From assembly GCA_002286715.1 (NCBI GenBank), contig NSJX01000037.1, positions 124,001 through 188,000 on the forward strand: a DNA stretch of 64,000 bases. The letters run 5' to 3'. The translations under genes and the position numbers were made by a program. The notes beneath the pieces are model-generated. The model did no database searches, was not told where the DNA came from, and saw nothing but the letters and a program-made list of their open reading frames with translations. This DNA comes from Dentipellis sp. KUC8613 (taxonomy: Eukaryota > Basidiomycota > Agaricomycetes > Russulales > Hericiaceae). Shown in pieces: positions 31,391-42,823 of this stretch. The stretch's first letter is position 1. Every line of letters begins with the position of its first letter.

Positions 31391-32152
31391 CTATGCCACC
31401 AAATTCATTTCAATGCCCGCATCGTACTCTGCAACAGGAGGAATGGTCAGTATTTCCGATCAAATAAGATAAAGACTCACTCGGGATTTGATTCTTGTCA
31501 GCGTATCTGAACCAGGACACCCAATTTTTGGTTGCGGTCACGTACATCTGCTCCCAATCCCGACAAACGTGTGTCGTGCCGACTGGAAATTTGGTGAAGT
31601 TGCTGGCCATATAATCGTTTTTTTCTAGCGTCAAATCCGACTGGCATAAGATTGCTTGACGAAAGATGCCGAGGCAATGTTGCAAATGCGCTTCGCTACC
31701 CTTGAGCGGTCGGAGAGCTGCACGCAAGTATCGGAGACAATGGATGTGATGGAACATGTTCATGGAGAATAGGCGTTGCTCCGATCCCAAGCGAAAGAGA
31801 CCAGCCCCATATGGCGAGGCATAACGCCATTCATCGAAGGAATCAGGACCATCTACGCCATAGTGTGTGCTCTCTTCCATGTCCATCCCCACCGGCGGAC
31901 CGAAACTGAGAGGAATTGAAAGGACATAGTCGTCCCATCGGTACGCTGCCCCCAGGTGAGACAGAATTCACCACAAATTACAATAAACTCACGATGATCA
32001 TCCGGAGGCGGGGTGTCACCCGGCAGTCGCGAATCCGGAAATTTGATGTTGCGTGTGGCAAGGAAAAGCGAGTGCGTAAGGATAATGGATACAAAGCTAA
32101 AGACCGTGAATGCAACTGCAGACGCATGGGGTGTCTGCCTCGATCGATACAT
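31391..32152 (-). CDS. UstYa-like oxidase (DUF3328 family)
   Basis: A membrane-anchored protein of the UstYa/DUF3328 family; characterised members oxidise or cyclise ribosomally made peptides, or otherwise oxidise metabolites. Exons 31993-32152, 31481-31945 and 31391-31428 sum to 663 nt, so 220 aa. The N-terminus has one TM helix (ASAVAFTVFSFVSIILTHSLF). After a spacer come MDMEESTHYG and the two diagnostic motifs HHIHC and HLQHC (HxxHC), then HVCRDWEQMYV, all in family order and spacing. The first splice restores HPYRWDDYVLSIPLSFGPPV. A small secreted protein gene starts about 700 bp away. Genes of this family often sit in metabolite clusters; no backbone enzyme is visible here. Confidence 0.85.
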
Positions 32153-32847
32153 AACCTTCGACTAGATGAGTGTTCGCCCAGGAAAGATCGTGTACACTTC
32201 GAATGGGGGGCGACCTCGATCGCTCTTGTAAGTTGTCTACATGCACTGGCGGCTGAAGCAAGTTGGGTAGATCCTTGGTGGATCTCATGCCTCATGATAC
32301 GATACGCTTATCACCCACACCAGGAATCCAAGAATCCAAGGAATCAAGCATTCTTTCCCACGTCTTTTGCGATAAGCATCACGCGGATCTAGTTGGCTAT
32401 TAGAAAAACTCATTTGGCTTATGAAGTTCCACGAGCAGCGGCGTACGCTTGTCAGTGCGGATCTCTTATTGAATCCCCGGCATCATATGTGGGGATACGA
32501 CGGCTCGAGGGTATCCTCACGTACCTCTGTTCAACTGTCAAGACATGCAGGTTCGCGGATTGCTAACTCGGTATGCATATCATTGCCCACTACATGAAAA
32601 CAGGGATTCCGATGTCTCATGGACAGTTCCATGTGAATGCACATTCGAAGGATTACCAGGAATTCTGTTCTCTATGCCGCACCTTCCAGGGCCTATCGAC
32701 GTTTCGCCCCCCCCCGGAAGTCCGAGGTGTCAAAAACGGACCGGTGGATGCATATATAGCATGTAGGTCAACGTCGAGGTTGCATCAAGCTCTCCAACCA
32801 ACAAATCTCACCGCTGAAAAGAATCTGTACTCACTCTCAAGTTCGAT
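32153..32847. other. Divergent intergenic region, UstYa-like and small secreted protein
   Basis: Promoter region for both flanking genes. It holds a TATA-like element near the secreted protein gene and no other supported feature. Confidence 0.55.
32753..32758 (+). promoter_or_regulatory. TATA box of the small secreted protein gene
   Basis: TATATA (in catatatagc) lies 95 bp before the ATG at 32848 and is followed by a pyrimidine/CA-rich leader. Confidence 0.45.
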
Positions 32848-33102
32848 ATGAATCCCGCGGTTTTCACGTTGTTTTCAATTCTCTTCTTCGTTGGCTCGAC
32901 GGCTTCCGCGGCCACCTTCATCGAGCGTGCTGCCGATATTGATCCCAATAGCTTGGAAGGTAAAGGGGTTATGGTAGTTTGCGGTCGTCTTCCCTTTACT
33001 GACAATATCCATCCATTCGTTATAGCCCTTGCCTTAGAGAAGGGACCCCTCCTGACCATCGTTCATTGCTGGGCCTGCAACCCGGATGTCGACGAGCCTT
33101 AG
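32848..33102 (+). CDS. Small secreted protein, 84 aa
   Basis: An intronless 84-codon ORF. Residues 1-21 form a clear signal peptide (hydrophobic VFTLFSILFFVG, then STASA as a likely cleavage site). The mature part of about 63 residues starts ATFIERAADID and has three Cys: CGR in the middle and CWAC near the end, which stops at DVDEP. There is no Kex2 KR dibasic site, repeat or known domain. It may be a small secreted effector-like or wall protein. Its closeness to a UstYa-like gene makes a modified-peptide precursor conceivable but unproven. The TATA box and signal peptide support it being real; splicing was not needed. Confidence 0.55.
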   Translation: MNPAVFTLFSILFFVGSTASAATFIERAADIDPNSLEGKGVMVVCGRLPFTDNIHPFVIALALEKGPLLTIVHCWACNPDVDEP

Positions 33103-33400
33103 GGGTGAAAGATTCAGGCCAATGCAAAGGGGCGAGGGATGTATACCGGTATGAGGTGAAGGACCAATGCATCTGGGCATCTCATGTTCAATATCTAGTA
33201 CTGGAATGACTGCTTATGTCTGTAAAACAGGTCTGAGGTGATACTCAATATGTTCGTACTGAGCGCCCACCTGATACTTGCTTTCCCATCTCATATCGTA
33301 AATCCTCCCAGCCCCATGCCCCGTACTTGATCAATGTAATCCTGGGATCCGAGTCCAGGACATTCATTCTAATCGCGTTGAAGAACGAAGCAGTAATTGC

Positions 33401-34640
33401 TCACCGGCGAATATTATCGTACCATGTGGATAGCGAGCACGTCTCGTCGTCCATGACCGAATACAACTTGTCCTCATGTTCGGGTGTAGGATAATATACA
33501 TAGCTGTCACGTTTATCGTATGGGATGATGAGGCTACGCGGAGCTCCGTTAAGACCGCCGCCGGCGGTGCCTGATGTTGTCCACCTACGCTTCCACCGCG
33601 TTTCAACGAAGCTAATTTCCAATCGCATATAGGCGAGTGCCGGTAAGGAGTGAAACCGCTCCTGGACGATCGCAGGAAATAGGTGTTTGTCGACTTTAAC
33701 CTTGTCAATTGTTTGCTTGATCGACAGTGACAAGTAAATTCAAGTTAGCTGGGCCTGACGTCTCGCGTGCTTGAAAAGTCGCGTGTGGGACCACGTATAC
33801 CTAGAAGTTGAGGATCAGTCACTAATACCATTATGAAGAAGACTAGGATATATTGGAGGACGCACCGGATCGTACGGGGTATTGAACTTATCTCATGTCA
33901 GCCGGCGGAGGCTATGCGTACTAGAGACGATATCGAACAGAAGCGGGAAGGCAGCGATTAGCGATCCAAATGTTGGAGAGGGGAGACGACATCTGCGGGA
34001 ACGACAAATCGTGCAGAGAAGACTGGCGCAAGAAGGCCGTCATGCCCTCGACGTGGAAAGCAACCGTAGTCGTTTAAATGACAAGACCGCGGAGTGAAGG
34101 AAAGTCGTGGTCACTACTACCACAGCACAGGGAGCATCAAAGCGCGCGCCAGGGGCGGCCCGTAAGCGTAAGGGCTCAGCAGCCCCTTTTCGTCTAAGGA
34201 AAAGATATTCGTCCTCCAGAGGTGCTGCTGCTGGATATTCGAAAACACTCGACCGACTTCTTCGGAGGAAAGAGCCAGATTATGGAGCGTCATACGGATG
34301 ACGAGAAGACATAGAGGAACGTCTGCGTCAATCCAGAGCCACATTCTATCTTCGGAGCTGTCGATTGTTACTTCCTGTAGTGTTGCTGCGTTGCCAGAGA
34401 TGATATCAACAATGTGCTTGGCACAGTCGATCTTCCAGTGCTTGTCTTTGCTTGTCTTGAACACCAAAACTTACGGATCTAAGGCCGCGATTGCCCTGAA
34501 TCGCCTCGAAATTAGCACGCCGAAGGCTGCGGAGATGGAGGTGCGTGAGCACAAACCTAAGCTATCGTGGAATACTGTAGGTGGCGGTACAAACAAGAGG
34601 CCCTTGCTTGAAAAAAGTAGGCGTCTGCGACCGCCTGGCC
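33401..34640 (-). pseudogene. Decayed F-box/LRR-like gene, related to 35363-36768
   Basis: Homologous blocks to the neighbouring F-box gene appear in the same order but in changing frames: LTHLHLRSLRRANFEAIQGN (compare CSHFYLHDLTSDALHALCGI), then a shifted AKHIVDIISGNAATLQEV, RMTLHNLALSSEEVGRVFSN, a stop-interrupted DFPSLRGLVI...AFHVEGMTAFLRQSSL, and finally HLFPAIVQERFHSLPALAYM with RLEISFVETRW. At least two frameshifts and two stops are needed to join them, and no F-box start is found. It is a dead tandem copy of the downstream gene. Confidence 0.7.
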
Positions 34641-35362
34641 ATCCCATATGTTAAGCACTGATGATTCTGATCACGGGCTCAACGACGCTGTATCCCCCAC
34701 GGCCTTCCGCCAAGCGTAGCCATATATTTGATGGTGTCGCCATCATATCCATAACGGCGCTATCCCAGGTTTGCACACTCCACGATTATTGCACCAGCTG
34801 ACCTTCGCATTCTGCAACACTGTACACCGACCTTGCTCGTCGGCCGAAGTCTCTCACTTGAAAACGACAGAGATAGCGCCATATTGTCTCGAGAGATGGT
34901 TTGACGAAGTTCAAGAAAGAAATCGTATCACAATATAATTGATGGGATGAGGGACGCGGAGGGCACAGTGGTATCGGATGGTCAGACCAGCTGCAAATAT
35001 TGCGAATATATGCGAAACAAAGTCATGTAGATTGGGCCGTTCAATTCTTCGCGTGTCTTTGACTGTCTACGCAAGTTTGAGCGTTGCTACCAAGCGGAGG
35101 GAATTGCTTACGAGTGGCGCAGACGAATTGCGAGCGAGCTCCGCGGCGTATGCTTGCGCCCAGGTACCCGAGCCTCATACTTCAAATTCTTCGAGCTTCA
35201 CGTTTCGCACAAAGTCCACATACTCCCGAGGCCTAAGTACACATAATGTCCTTTGATTAATTCTGAGGCACATGGTTACAGTAGTGATAGCTCACCATCT
35301 GGAACCCCCGCCATTATCATCATCGCACCAGGCAGTCAACGAACATGCATCGATATCTTTTG
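34641..35362. other. Intergenic region between the two F-box copies
   Basis: The minus strand around 35060-35250 has stop-broken coding-like pieces (PREYVDFVRNVKLEEFEV), perhaps the remnant N-terminus of the decayed copy or of another gene. Nothing intact. Confidence 0.4.
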
Positions 35363-36768
35363 TTAGAAACAAGGCCTCCTCGTCTTCGGGTCCAGCACCG
35401 GTTCGGTAATACTGCGCTTGCTTCCGCTAGTATTTGGAATTGTACATCGGCGTTCCCACCTTGGTTCGATGGCATCTATTTCCAATCGCATATGGACAAG
35501 TGTTGGAAGAGATTGGAACCACGGCTTCACGATCGGAGGGAATAAGTCATGTTCGTCGATGTCGACGTCGCTAGTGAACAATTTGATGTGCAGCGATAGG
35601 TACGTGAGCTCCGATGTCTCAGAGGCTTGGAAGGCCGGGTGTGGGACCAAGAATGTCTAAGAAATCATTAATCAAGGTTTAATTCTTGTCGAAGGGACAA
35701 AAGAGTGTGGGGCCACAGACCGGATGATAGGGGTCGTCAAACTCAAGGACAATGTGTAGTCTCTGAAGACTGTTTGCACTGGAGATGATATTGGAAAGGA
35801 GAGGCCCCGGATTCGAAGGGCCATACCAGCGATTGTCCCTACCGATCAACGTGGGGGACAAATCACGCAGACGGGACCTGCGCAAGAGGGCCGTGAGGTC
35901 CTCCATGTGGAAACTCAGAAGGGTGTTTTTGACCACGAGGCTGCGGAGCGAAGCAAAGTCGTTGAACCACGAGACAGGACATGGCACGTGGGCCGTTGAG
36001 GGAATAAACCATCCTGTCGGGTCATGATGTTCTTCGAGAGACAAAATTTTCACTTGCCACAGGTTTTGCTGTTGATGTTTGGGAATATCCGACTGACTTC
36101 TTCAGGTCGAATGAACAGCCTGTGCAACGTCAGGCGGGAAACGAGCAGACATGGAGGAATATCGTGGCCCAGCCGGAGATGCATGTCAAAAGCCGGTCCA
36201 GTTATTAACAATTCCTGCAATGTTTCTGCATTGTTGGAAATGATCGTTGCGATGTGTTTAGCGCTGTCACCCGCGAATTGTGACTCTCGTACACTGAGTG
36301 CCACGGAGTGAAGCCCACGGATACCGCAAAGAGCATGGAGAGCATCACTTGTAAGGTCGTGAAGATAGAAATGTGAGCATACGGGCGTTTTCGCGGCCAG
36401 GACGTCGGTGATGCGTGGGTGAGTGTTGAAAAGCGCTCCGAGCCCTTGCACGAGGATGTCTTTGAGAGCCAGGGCGGATGAAATGGAATCTGCCGCAAGC
36501 TCAGAGAATGCGGGAGTCCACGCGCCGTCGACCATGTCGAAGACAATGGACCGGACGTCCGGTAGGAGATCGTGGTCCTAGACGAAGGTCAAGCCCGCGA
36601 CGTGGTCGCTATTTTGGAGCTGGTGAAATGAAGACGGCGCACAAGCCGCTTGCGGACCGGTACTACTGCTGCATGCGAGGTGAGTGCAAATGCTTTGAGG
36701 GAGGAGATGTCTAAGTAGCTGAGGATGAGGGATATGCTGTTCAGTGCAGGGATGGGAGACTCAGACAT
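35363..36768 (-). pseudogene. F-box protein gene with a probable 1-bp frameshift
   Basis: The F-box-like N-terminus MSESPIPALNSISLILSYLD continues ISSLKAFALTSHAAVVPVRK. A 65-nt intron (gtgcgc...gtctag) then leads to DHDLLPDVRSIVFDMVDGAW. The frame runs through CSHFYLHDLTSDALHALCGI and LTLHRLFIRPEEVSRIFPNI, then reaches a stop at about 36053. The next frame carries on immediately with QQQNLWQVKILSLEEHHDPT, exactly where the decayed copy reads VFSNIQQQHLWRTNIFSLDE in one frame, so one base appears to be missing near 36064. After another intron it ends with RLEIDAIEPRW. A 110-nt intron (donor in CAAGTGAAA, acceptor ccgcag) could bypass the stop but would drop conserved residues. Treat as a likely recent pseudogene or a sequence error. 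Confidence 0.65.
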
Positions 36769-37112
36769 CTTGGACACTATAAGAACCGGCGGCGGTGCCC
36801 ATGTCATTGTCCGTGTCAAATGGTGACAAAGAAGATCTTACCTTCGATTGTACGGTAGATTGTACCGCGAAGAGGAGAGTCAAACTGCTCAGACTGGACA
36901 ACCGGTGTGTTGAAGGAACTGGGTATGTGTTGTTACTAGCCTGCTAGTGACTACCGTGCCAGTGTACTCATGATCATAGTCATACCTGTGCAGGCTGAGC
37001 CTGTGAGCTTATTGGTTACGTGACGTCACGCGTCTTGACCAGTTACTACTCGCGCTGAAGACCTCCGAGTACTTTTTCTCCTTCCACTATTAGGGCTGCC
37101 TAGGTCTCTAGT
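36769..37112. promoter_or_regulatory. Upstream region of the HMCES gene with a CRE palindrome
   Basis: A perfect TGACGTCA (ATF/CREB-type site) lies at 37021-37028, embedded in TTACGTGACGTCACGCG, with an inverted CCAAT (ATTGG) at 37011-37015, about 90 bp before the HMCES ATG. It may link the gene to stress bZIP factors (inference). Confidence 0.55.
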
Positions 37113-38705
37113 ATGTGCGGTCGTTTTGCGTTGGCTTTGCCAGTAAGCAGCGATAAAATACCATACCGCAACAGTCGTAACCTTGACATTGACCACCGCG
37201 TCGCGTCGACTAGAGCAACCAAGTAGAACAAGTCCCCGGATATCCAGTGATCCAGCATCGTATCCGAGACTGGGTCGGCCGCGGTCGATTCGTTCCTAGA
37301 TATAACATCGCTCCGCGCTCTCAGGCGCCGGTCGTGCGCAGACAGAATGCAGGTCCGCCCCCGGAGCAGGCGGAGAGCTCGAGCTCCGAGTCGAGCTCCA
37401 AAGACTTGGTGTTGCAGACCATGAAGTGGGGGCTTGTGCCGCATTGGAGTAAGAGCGAGCCGTCCCATCTGAACACAATCAATGCACGTTCCGAGAGTCT
37501 CGAAGAGGGTGGAGGAAGCATCAAGGGTAAGAGAAGATGTGTCGTTCCTGTTCAAGGGTGCGTGCTTGTGCTCGCTGTTTCCTGGCCCTCGTCTTCTCAC
37601 GCGCCCCTCACGAGCTTAGATATTACGAGTGGGCGAAGAAGGGAAAGGAACGCCTGCCCCATTTCATACGGCACAAAGATGGAAAAATTATGCTTCTGGC
37701 TGGCTTGTATGATGTAGCCCATCTCGAAGGTCAGAGGTTCACAATACGTCCAGACGATCATTCACAAATATAGGAGCAGGTCAGTCAGAGCCGCTTTGGA
37801 CGTTTACAATTGTTACTACGGCAGCAAACAAGGAGCTCGAATGGCTACATGATCGGCAACCCGTAATACTAGTTGACCAGGACGCCATCGACGCCTGGCT
37901 GAATACAGAGTCACAGACGTGGACGAAGGAGCTTGGGCACCTCTTAGATCCATACAACGAGTCAAGCTCGCCCCTGGAATGGTACGTTCGTTGAAAGACG
38001 GGGGAGACCAAGAGTATCTAACGACATGGCGCCAGTTATCCGGTCCCGAAGGAAGTGGGGAAAGTAGGAACAGAGTCGCCTACATTTATCGAGCCGATCT
38101 CCAAACGGAAGGATGGGATCGAGGCCATGTTCACCAAGCAAAAGACAAAAGCCTCCTCGGCATCTGGGAAGTCGCTCGAGCAGCCGTCACAGGCCTCAGG
38201 AACGAAACGGAAGCGGAGCTTATCCGACCCTCCTACATCTCCGAAAACAGATCCTGCAGACGTATCGAGTGATAGAGATACTCACCAAGCCGGAAAGGAT
38301 TCGTCAAAGAGGCCAACGAAAGGAGAAGCCTCCGGAGAGAGCGACATCGAGATCTTGCCAGGACCGTCGCAGGTCAGTTGTTTCCCGCACTATTCAGGAT
38401 ATACAGAGAACACTGAGCACTGCTGTGGGAGTTCAGGAGAGCAAAACAAGATCCAAGCATGCGAAGGCCGACGAGGACAGTTCACCTCCCAGTTCCCAGG
38501 TAAGACTTTGATCGTCTGCTGCGTCCTGCATGAATCAACCCTGAGGGGCAGCGTTCGACGAAGAAGAAGAGGTTGACAAAGGTATGAACGCTCACCTTGT
38601 GGACTATTTCCTACTCAATATCAACAGTCAGGGTCTCCGAAGAAGGCAGATAAGGTTGAGTCAGAGTCGAGCCACGAGATCACGTCGTTCTTTTCCAAGG
38701 CGTGA
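37113..38705 (+). CDS. SRAP-domain abasic-site shield protein (HMCES/YedK family)
   Basis: It caps abasic sites in single-stranded DNA by a covalent bond through the N-terminal cysteine, which protects replication forks. The protein starts M-C-G-R-F-A, so Cys2 is the catalytic residue after Met removal. Intron 37143-37213 joins LALP to SNQVEQVPGYPV. Further family residues are NTINARSE (Asn), VQGYYEW (Glu, restored by an intron with donor GG|gtgcgt), and LHDRQPVIL (His). About 230 residues of SRAP are followed by a disordered, Ser/Lys-rich tail with DIEILPGPSQ and the C-terminus SSHEITSFFSKA, which resembles a PCNA-interacting peptide (hydrophobic-x-x-F-F). No breaks. Its neighbour 236 bp downstream is DEF1, also damage-linked. 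Confidence 0.92.
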
Positions 38706-38941
38706 GCCGAACGACCGTTCCGAGGGCAATTGTGATGCGTCATATGTTGTAGACCGGTGACCAATAGAAAAAGAAAGCAGAGATAGAATGAACAGGCAGA
38801 GGTAGTTTCCGGATGAGATGTACGGTGTAGAGAGGCTGCGGACGCAATGCAAAATAGGCGTGGTAGATTGAAACTCCGCCCAACTGACTTTGTCGCCGTC
38901 GCCGTCGCTGCTGTCCTCCTCGTCGTCCACATCCCGCCCAA

Positions 38942-41900
38942 ATGTCCTACAAATCTTCCAATTACCGCAGGCCTCAGGCCCAGCAGGACTCTGTTCCTGA
39001 CAAGTACCGCTCTCAGATCTCCCAGCTTGCGGAGATGTTCCCCACTTGGTCCAACGAAGGTGGCGTCTTCGTCTTACCCTCCTCGGCTCGGTCACTCACT
39101 TTTATCTGCTAGACCTGCAATCCGTCCTGGCTGAAGTCGCCGGAGACGTCACACTTGCTGCAACACGAATCAGCGAAGGTATGCTCAACAAGTCTTTCCG
39201 CCAAAAAACACTTTTTTAACCGGCGAACAGGTCACGCGGAGCAGTGGGGTGCGGTCAGTCGCAAGAAAGAGAAGAAGTCCTCTACTCCTGCAGGCCAGTC
39301 CAGAGATTCAATTCCTGGTGGTGCCAGAGGCGATTCACGCGGTGGAAGGGGTGGACGAGGCGGGCGAGGCGGTCCCGGACGTGGGGGTGCTGCAGGGGGA
39401 CGTGGCTTCGCTGCACGTGGAGGACACCGTGACACTCAGCGTGCTCATGCCCACACCCCCAGCGCACCCGCAACCCCGGTCAATGCTACCAACGGCGACG
39501 CTGTGGCAGAGGAGGGTGCGGCGGCACCCGAGGACAACGCTTGGGGCGAAGCTCCGAAGACTGACGGTGAGGCCGCGCATGTCGAGACCAATGGCTGGGG
39601 CACTCCGTCGCACACGGACTCTCAGACTGCAGCGTCCGCTACTCCTTCGGCATGGGGTGGCACGTCGGCCTGGGGCACCGATACCACTGTCAACGGCTCT
39701 GCTGCCGCGTCTGTCAAGTCTCAGCCAATTGCACAGCCTAAGCCGTCGAAGACACCGGCGACTTCAAAAATGTCTTGGGCTCAGATTGCCAGGTGCGCAT
39801 TTTTCGACTTCGTGACCATCAGGGTACTGAGATTGCTTTATCAGGGCTTCGGAAAAGCCCGCTCCTCCTCAACCTGCTCCTCAACCTGTCCCTCCAGCCC
39901 CTGCACCTGTTTCAGCCCCTGCGCCCGTCCGCGAACCTACGCCTCCCGCACCCGAGCCCGAGCATGTTTCAGAGCAACAAGGATGGGAAGAGCCCACGAC
40001 TGCGCAGCCACCCTCGTGGGACGACGAGCCGCAGAGCAAGCCTTCGATCACCGCCACAGAGCCGTGGGCGACGTCTGCTGAAGCTCAGCCCGTCGAGGAA
40101 ACAAAGCCGGCTGCTGAAGAGCCTGCCGCTCCTGCAGAGCCTGAGCCCGTCGCCGCACCCGCACCTGCTGCCCCCTCGCAGCCCCAACCCACAAAAGAGC
40201 CCGAGGCTTTGCCCGAGTCGATACCGAAGCCGTTTGCGGCTGCGGCTGCTGTCCAATTACGACCGTCCTCTGCCGCACACCGCCACAGCGCACGGTTCAA
40301 GACGACAGATTCCCCTGTCATCCTGCCGAGCAACTTTGGTACTGGTGTCGAGAAGATCGGCATGCAGTTCGGTAGTTTGAGCCTCGGAGGAGATGATGTT
40401 ATGGACACGAAGTCGTAAGTCCATATGGCGTTCTACACCATGCTGTAGCTGAACATGATTTAGGAGCGAGCCTGTTGCCGCGAAGGAGCAGGCGCTGCCC
40501 GCCGAGTCTCCTATCGCACCTGAGCCTCAGCAGCCTGTCCAGCCTCCGGCTGCACCTGCTCAGCCTCAAGCTCAAGAGCCGGCACCCGCCCCCTCCACAT
40601 CTCCCTCCGTTCAAAACTCTTTGAACACTGCGCCTAGCTTCATTTCACAGGGCATCCCCCAGCAGGCTCAGCCTCCCGTCTCCCAGCACATCCCCACCTC
40701 CATCTCTCAGCCTTCCATTCAGACTCAGGTGCCTCCTCATCAGGCCCCCCCTGCCTCCTCATCCATCTCCCCCTTCCCTCATCAGACTCAGCAACAGCAA
40801 GCTGTGTCGCCCCCTTCGCTCGCCGGCCATCATCAACCTCTTCAGGCACAGACAGCGCAATCCCAGTCACAGTTGCCTACCTCTCAACACCACCAGTATG
40901 CCCAGCACGGCCTTCCGACCCATCTCGATCCTCAGAGCCAGGTTCAACACTCGCCGCATCTGGCCCAGGCCGCGCAGCCGCAGAGCGCGCACTCATCCTA
41001 CTTCCGTCAGCCTGAAGCTCCTTACTTCCACGCCGCGACACCTCCTGCTGGTCAGGCTCAGGAGAGCCCGTATGGCGCGTTCGGCCAATTGGGCCAACAG
41101 ACGCAACATCAAGGACAGCAATCGCACCTCGGCGGATTCGGCAGTGCGGACTACGGCTACGGCGATAACCAGCGGGTACGTCGCTCGTTTCATGTTTTTG
41201 TTCGATTTTCCGCAATTTCGTTTCGTCTCTCTAGAACCTGTATGACTCATACGGCCAACAGACCGGCTTCGGAAATCGCGGCGTGCTGGATGACGTTAAG
41301 GGTTTGCCTGGGTTGCAGCAGCAGGCCTCCGCGAGCGCCGGACTGCCACCGAACAACGCGCAGGCTTCTCAGCAGCATCCTCAGTCGGCTCAGGGCAACG
41401 CGCAGCCCCAGCCGGCGGGCAACCAAGGGCCTCAGCAAGGCTATCCACCTCCCATGCCTTACTACAACCCCTACCCTCAGAACCAGTACTACGGCTCCCC
41501 GTACAACTACGCGTACGGCGTTCCCCAGCCCTTCGTCAAGTACCCAACGATGTTCCAGCCCGGCCCGCCTGGCCCTGGATCCGCGCCTTCGCCCGCCACT
41601 AAGCAAGGCCCGAGCGCCGTCAACCCGCAGACCAACCCGTACAGCCAGGGCTTGTATGGTCAGCAGCACCCGTCGGCGTCGTACGACGACATCAGCTACC
41701 ACCCGCAGCACGGCCACGGCCAGAGCGTCAGCGGAAACCTCCCGGCCAACGACTACAGCAAGCAGCTGTATGGCGGACACGCGGCGCAGGGCATGCAGGG
41801 CTTCATGAACCTCGGGCCTTCCTCCGGTCCGAACTCGGGTGCTCCCATCGGCCAGCGCGCTGGTGGTGCCTCTCCTGAGAACGCCTACAAGCCGTATGCT

Positions 41901-42191
41901 CCGGGCGTCAAGGATGTTGGCACCGGTGTTGGCGTCGGCGTCGGCCAGGGCGGTGTCAACCAGCCCCAAGGCCGCGCTGGTGTGCAGCAGCCCCAGCACG
42001 GGCAGAGCGGCTTCTACGGTGGAGCGCGCTTCAATTCGGGCGCGGGCGCGGTGCCGCAGGGTCAGCAGTCGCAGCAGCACCAGCCGCAGGCGCAAGGTCC
42101 TCAGGCCCACCTTGGGTACCCCCAGAATGGCCAGGATGGAAGCTTCTACTCGTACCAGCCGCGTGGCCAGCAGGGCGGCTACTGGCAGTAA
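38942..42191 (+). CDS. DEF1-like protein, CUE domain plus Gln/Pro-rich tail
   Basis: A homologue of RNA polymerase II degradation factor 1, which recruits ubiquitin ligase to stalled polymerase after DNA damage. The start at 38942 gives MSYKSSNYRRP. The CUE domain follows (YRSQISQLAEMFPTWSNEDL then QSVLAEVAGDVTLAATRISE), spliced across an intron at ACGAAG|gtggcg. Next is an RGG-type glycine/arginine run (39300-39430), a Trp-spaced acidic stretch (ETNGWGTP, SAWGG), SKMSWAQIAR, and a long Pro/Ala then Gln/Tyr-rich disordered tail ending GGYWQ. Introns are at about 39180, 39793, 40415 and 41176. The CUE plus Q-rich tail arrangement fits DEF1. Antisense ORFs here are composition artefacts. Symbol not assigned because fungal homologues vary. 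Confidence 0.85.
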
Positions 42192-42823
42192 AGGCATCAT
42201 GTTGACATTGGGTCGTCGTGTTGTTCGTTCCCTTCCCCCTCCCTCCCCTCGCATCATCGTACTCGTACACCATCGACATAACGACCACCTGAAGCGGCAT
42301 GCTGATTCATTTCCTGTTCATCCTTGTCTCGTGTTTTCATATCTGCTCCTGTGTGTGTGATTGATCATCCGTGCTCGCCGCCTTGTACATATCTCTGTTT
42401 TGCGTCTCGTGTCTCTCAACTCTCTTTCTTCTTTCTGTTTCGTTCATTTGTTGCTTGCGTATCATACCTCTCATCTCACTCGTCACTCGTCGCCAGTTGT
42501 ACTTGGTACGATCTCCAGCAGAAGTTCATCAAAAGGCTGCTTGCAACCGAAACTAATCGTGTGATGACCACAATTAGATACGTATAGTAATGGAGCGCCA
42601 CGACTCAGCCCATGCCTTGTGGCCACTGTGTTGAAGTTAGTCGACGTTAGTCCTCGCTGTTCTATACATTGACACAAAGTGCGGCTATTAGTAATGTGGC
42701 TGTTTCGCTGGGTGTCGACAGTACTACTGTAAACGTCCATTGCAAACCTCCAGTTGAGCTTCTCGTTATCGCCAGCAGTCCTCCACGCTTGTAAACTACC
42801 TGCATAGAGACTGCTGTAACGGG
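42192..42823. other. Intergenic region DEF1 to FunK1
   Basis: The first 300 bp are a T/C-rich 3' UTR-like sequence. It includes the left copy of a direct repeat (42487-42546). Otherwise no gene. Confidence 0.55.
42487..42546 (+). repeat. Imperfect direct repeat flanking FunK1, left copy
   Basis: Sixty bases match 45595-45653 at roughly 84% by eye with one single-base gap; the best shared runs are TGTACTTGG and AAGGCTGCT. The two copies lie on either side of the FunK1 gene in the same orientation. Confidence 0.65.

Noticed and set aside
36050..36160. In-frame 110-nt intron that would rescue the F-box gene
   Set aside because: It removes sequence that aligns with the neighbouring copy (LW...SL-E) and is longer than typical introns here, so a frameshift is the simpler reading; not fully excluded.
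37100..37600. 166-codon minus-strand ORF
   Set aside because: Antisense to HMCES exons, which carry the catalytic motifs; no protein features of its own.
41247..42257. 336-codon ORF on the minus strand
   Set aside because: It lies antisense to the Gln/Pro-rich tail of DEF1. The biased codons there keep the complementary frame open, and the Arg/Leu/Val/Ala-rich product has no domain.
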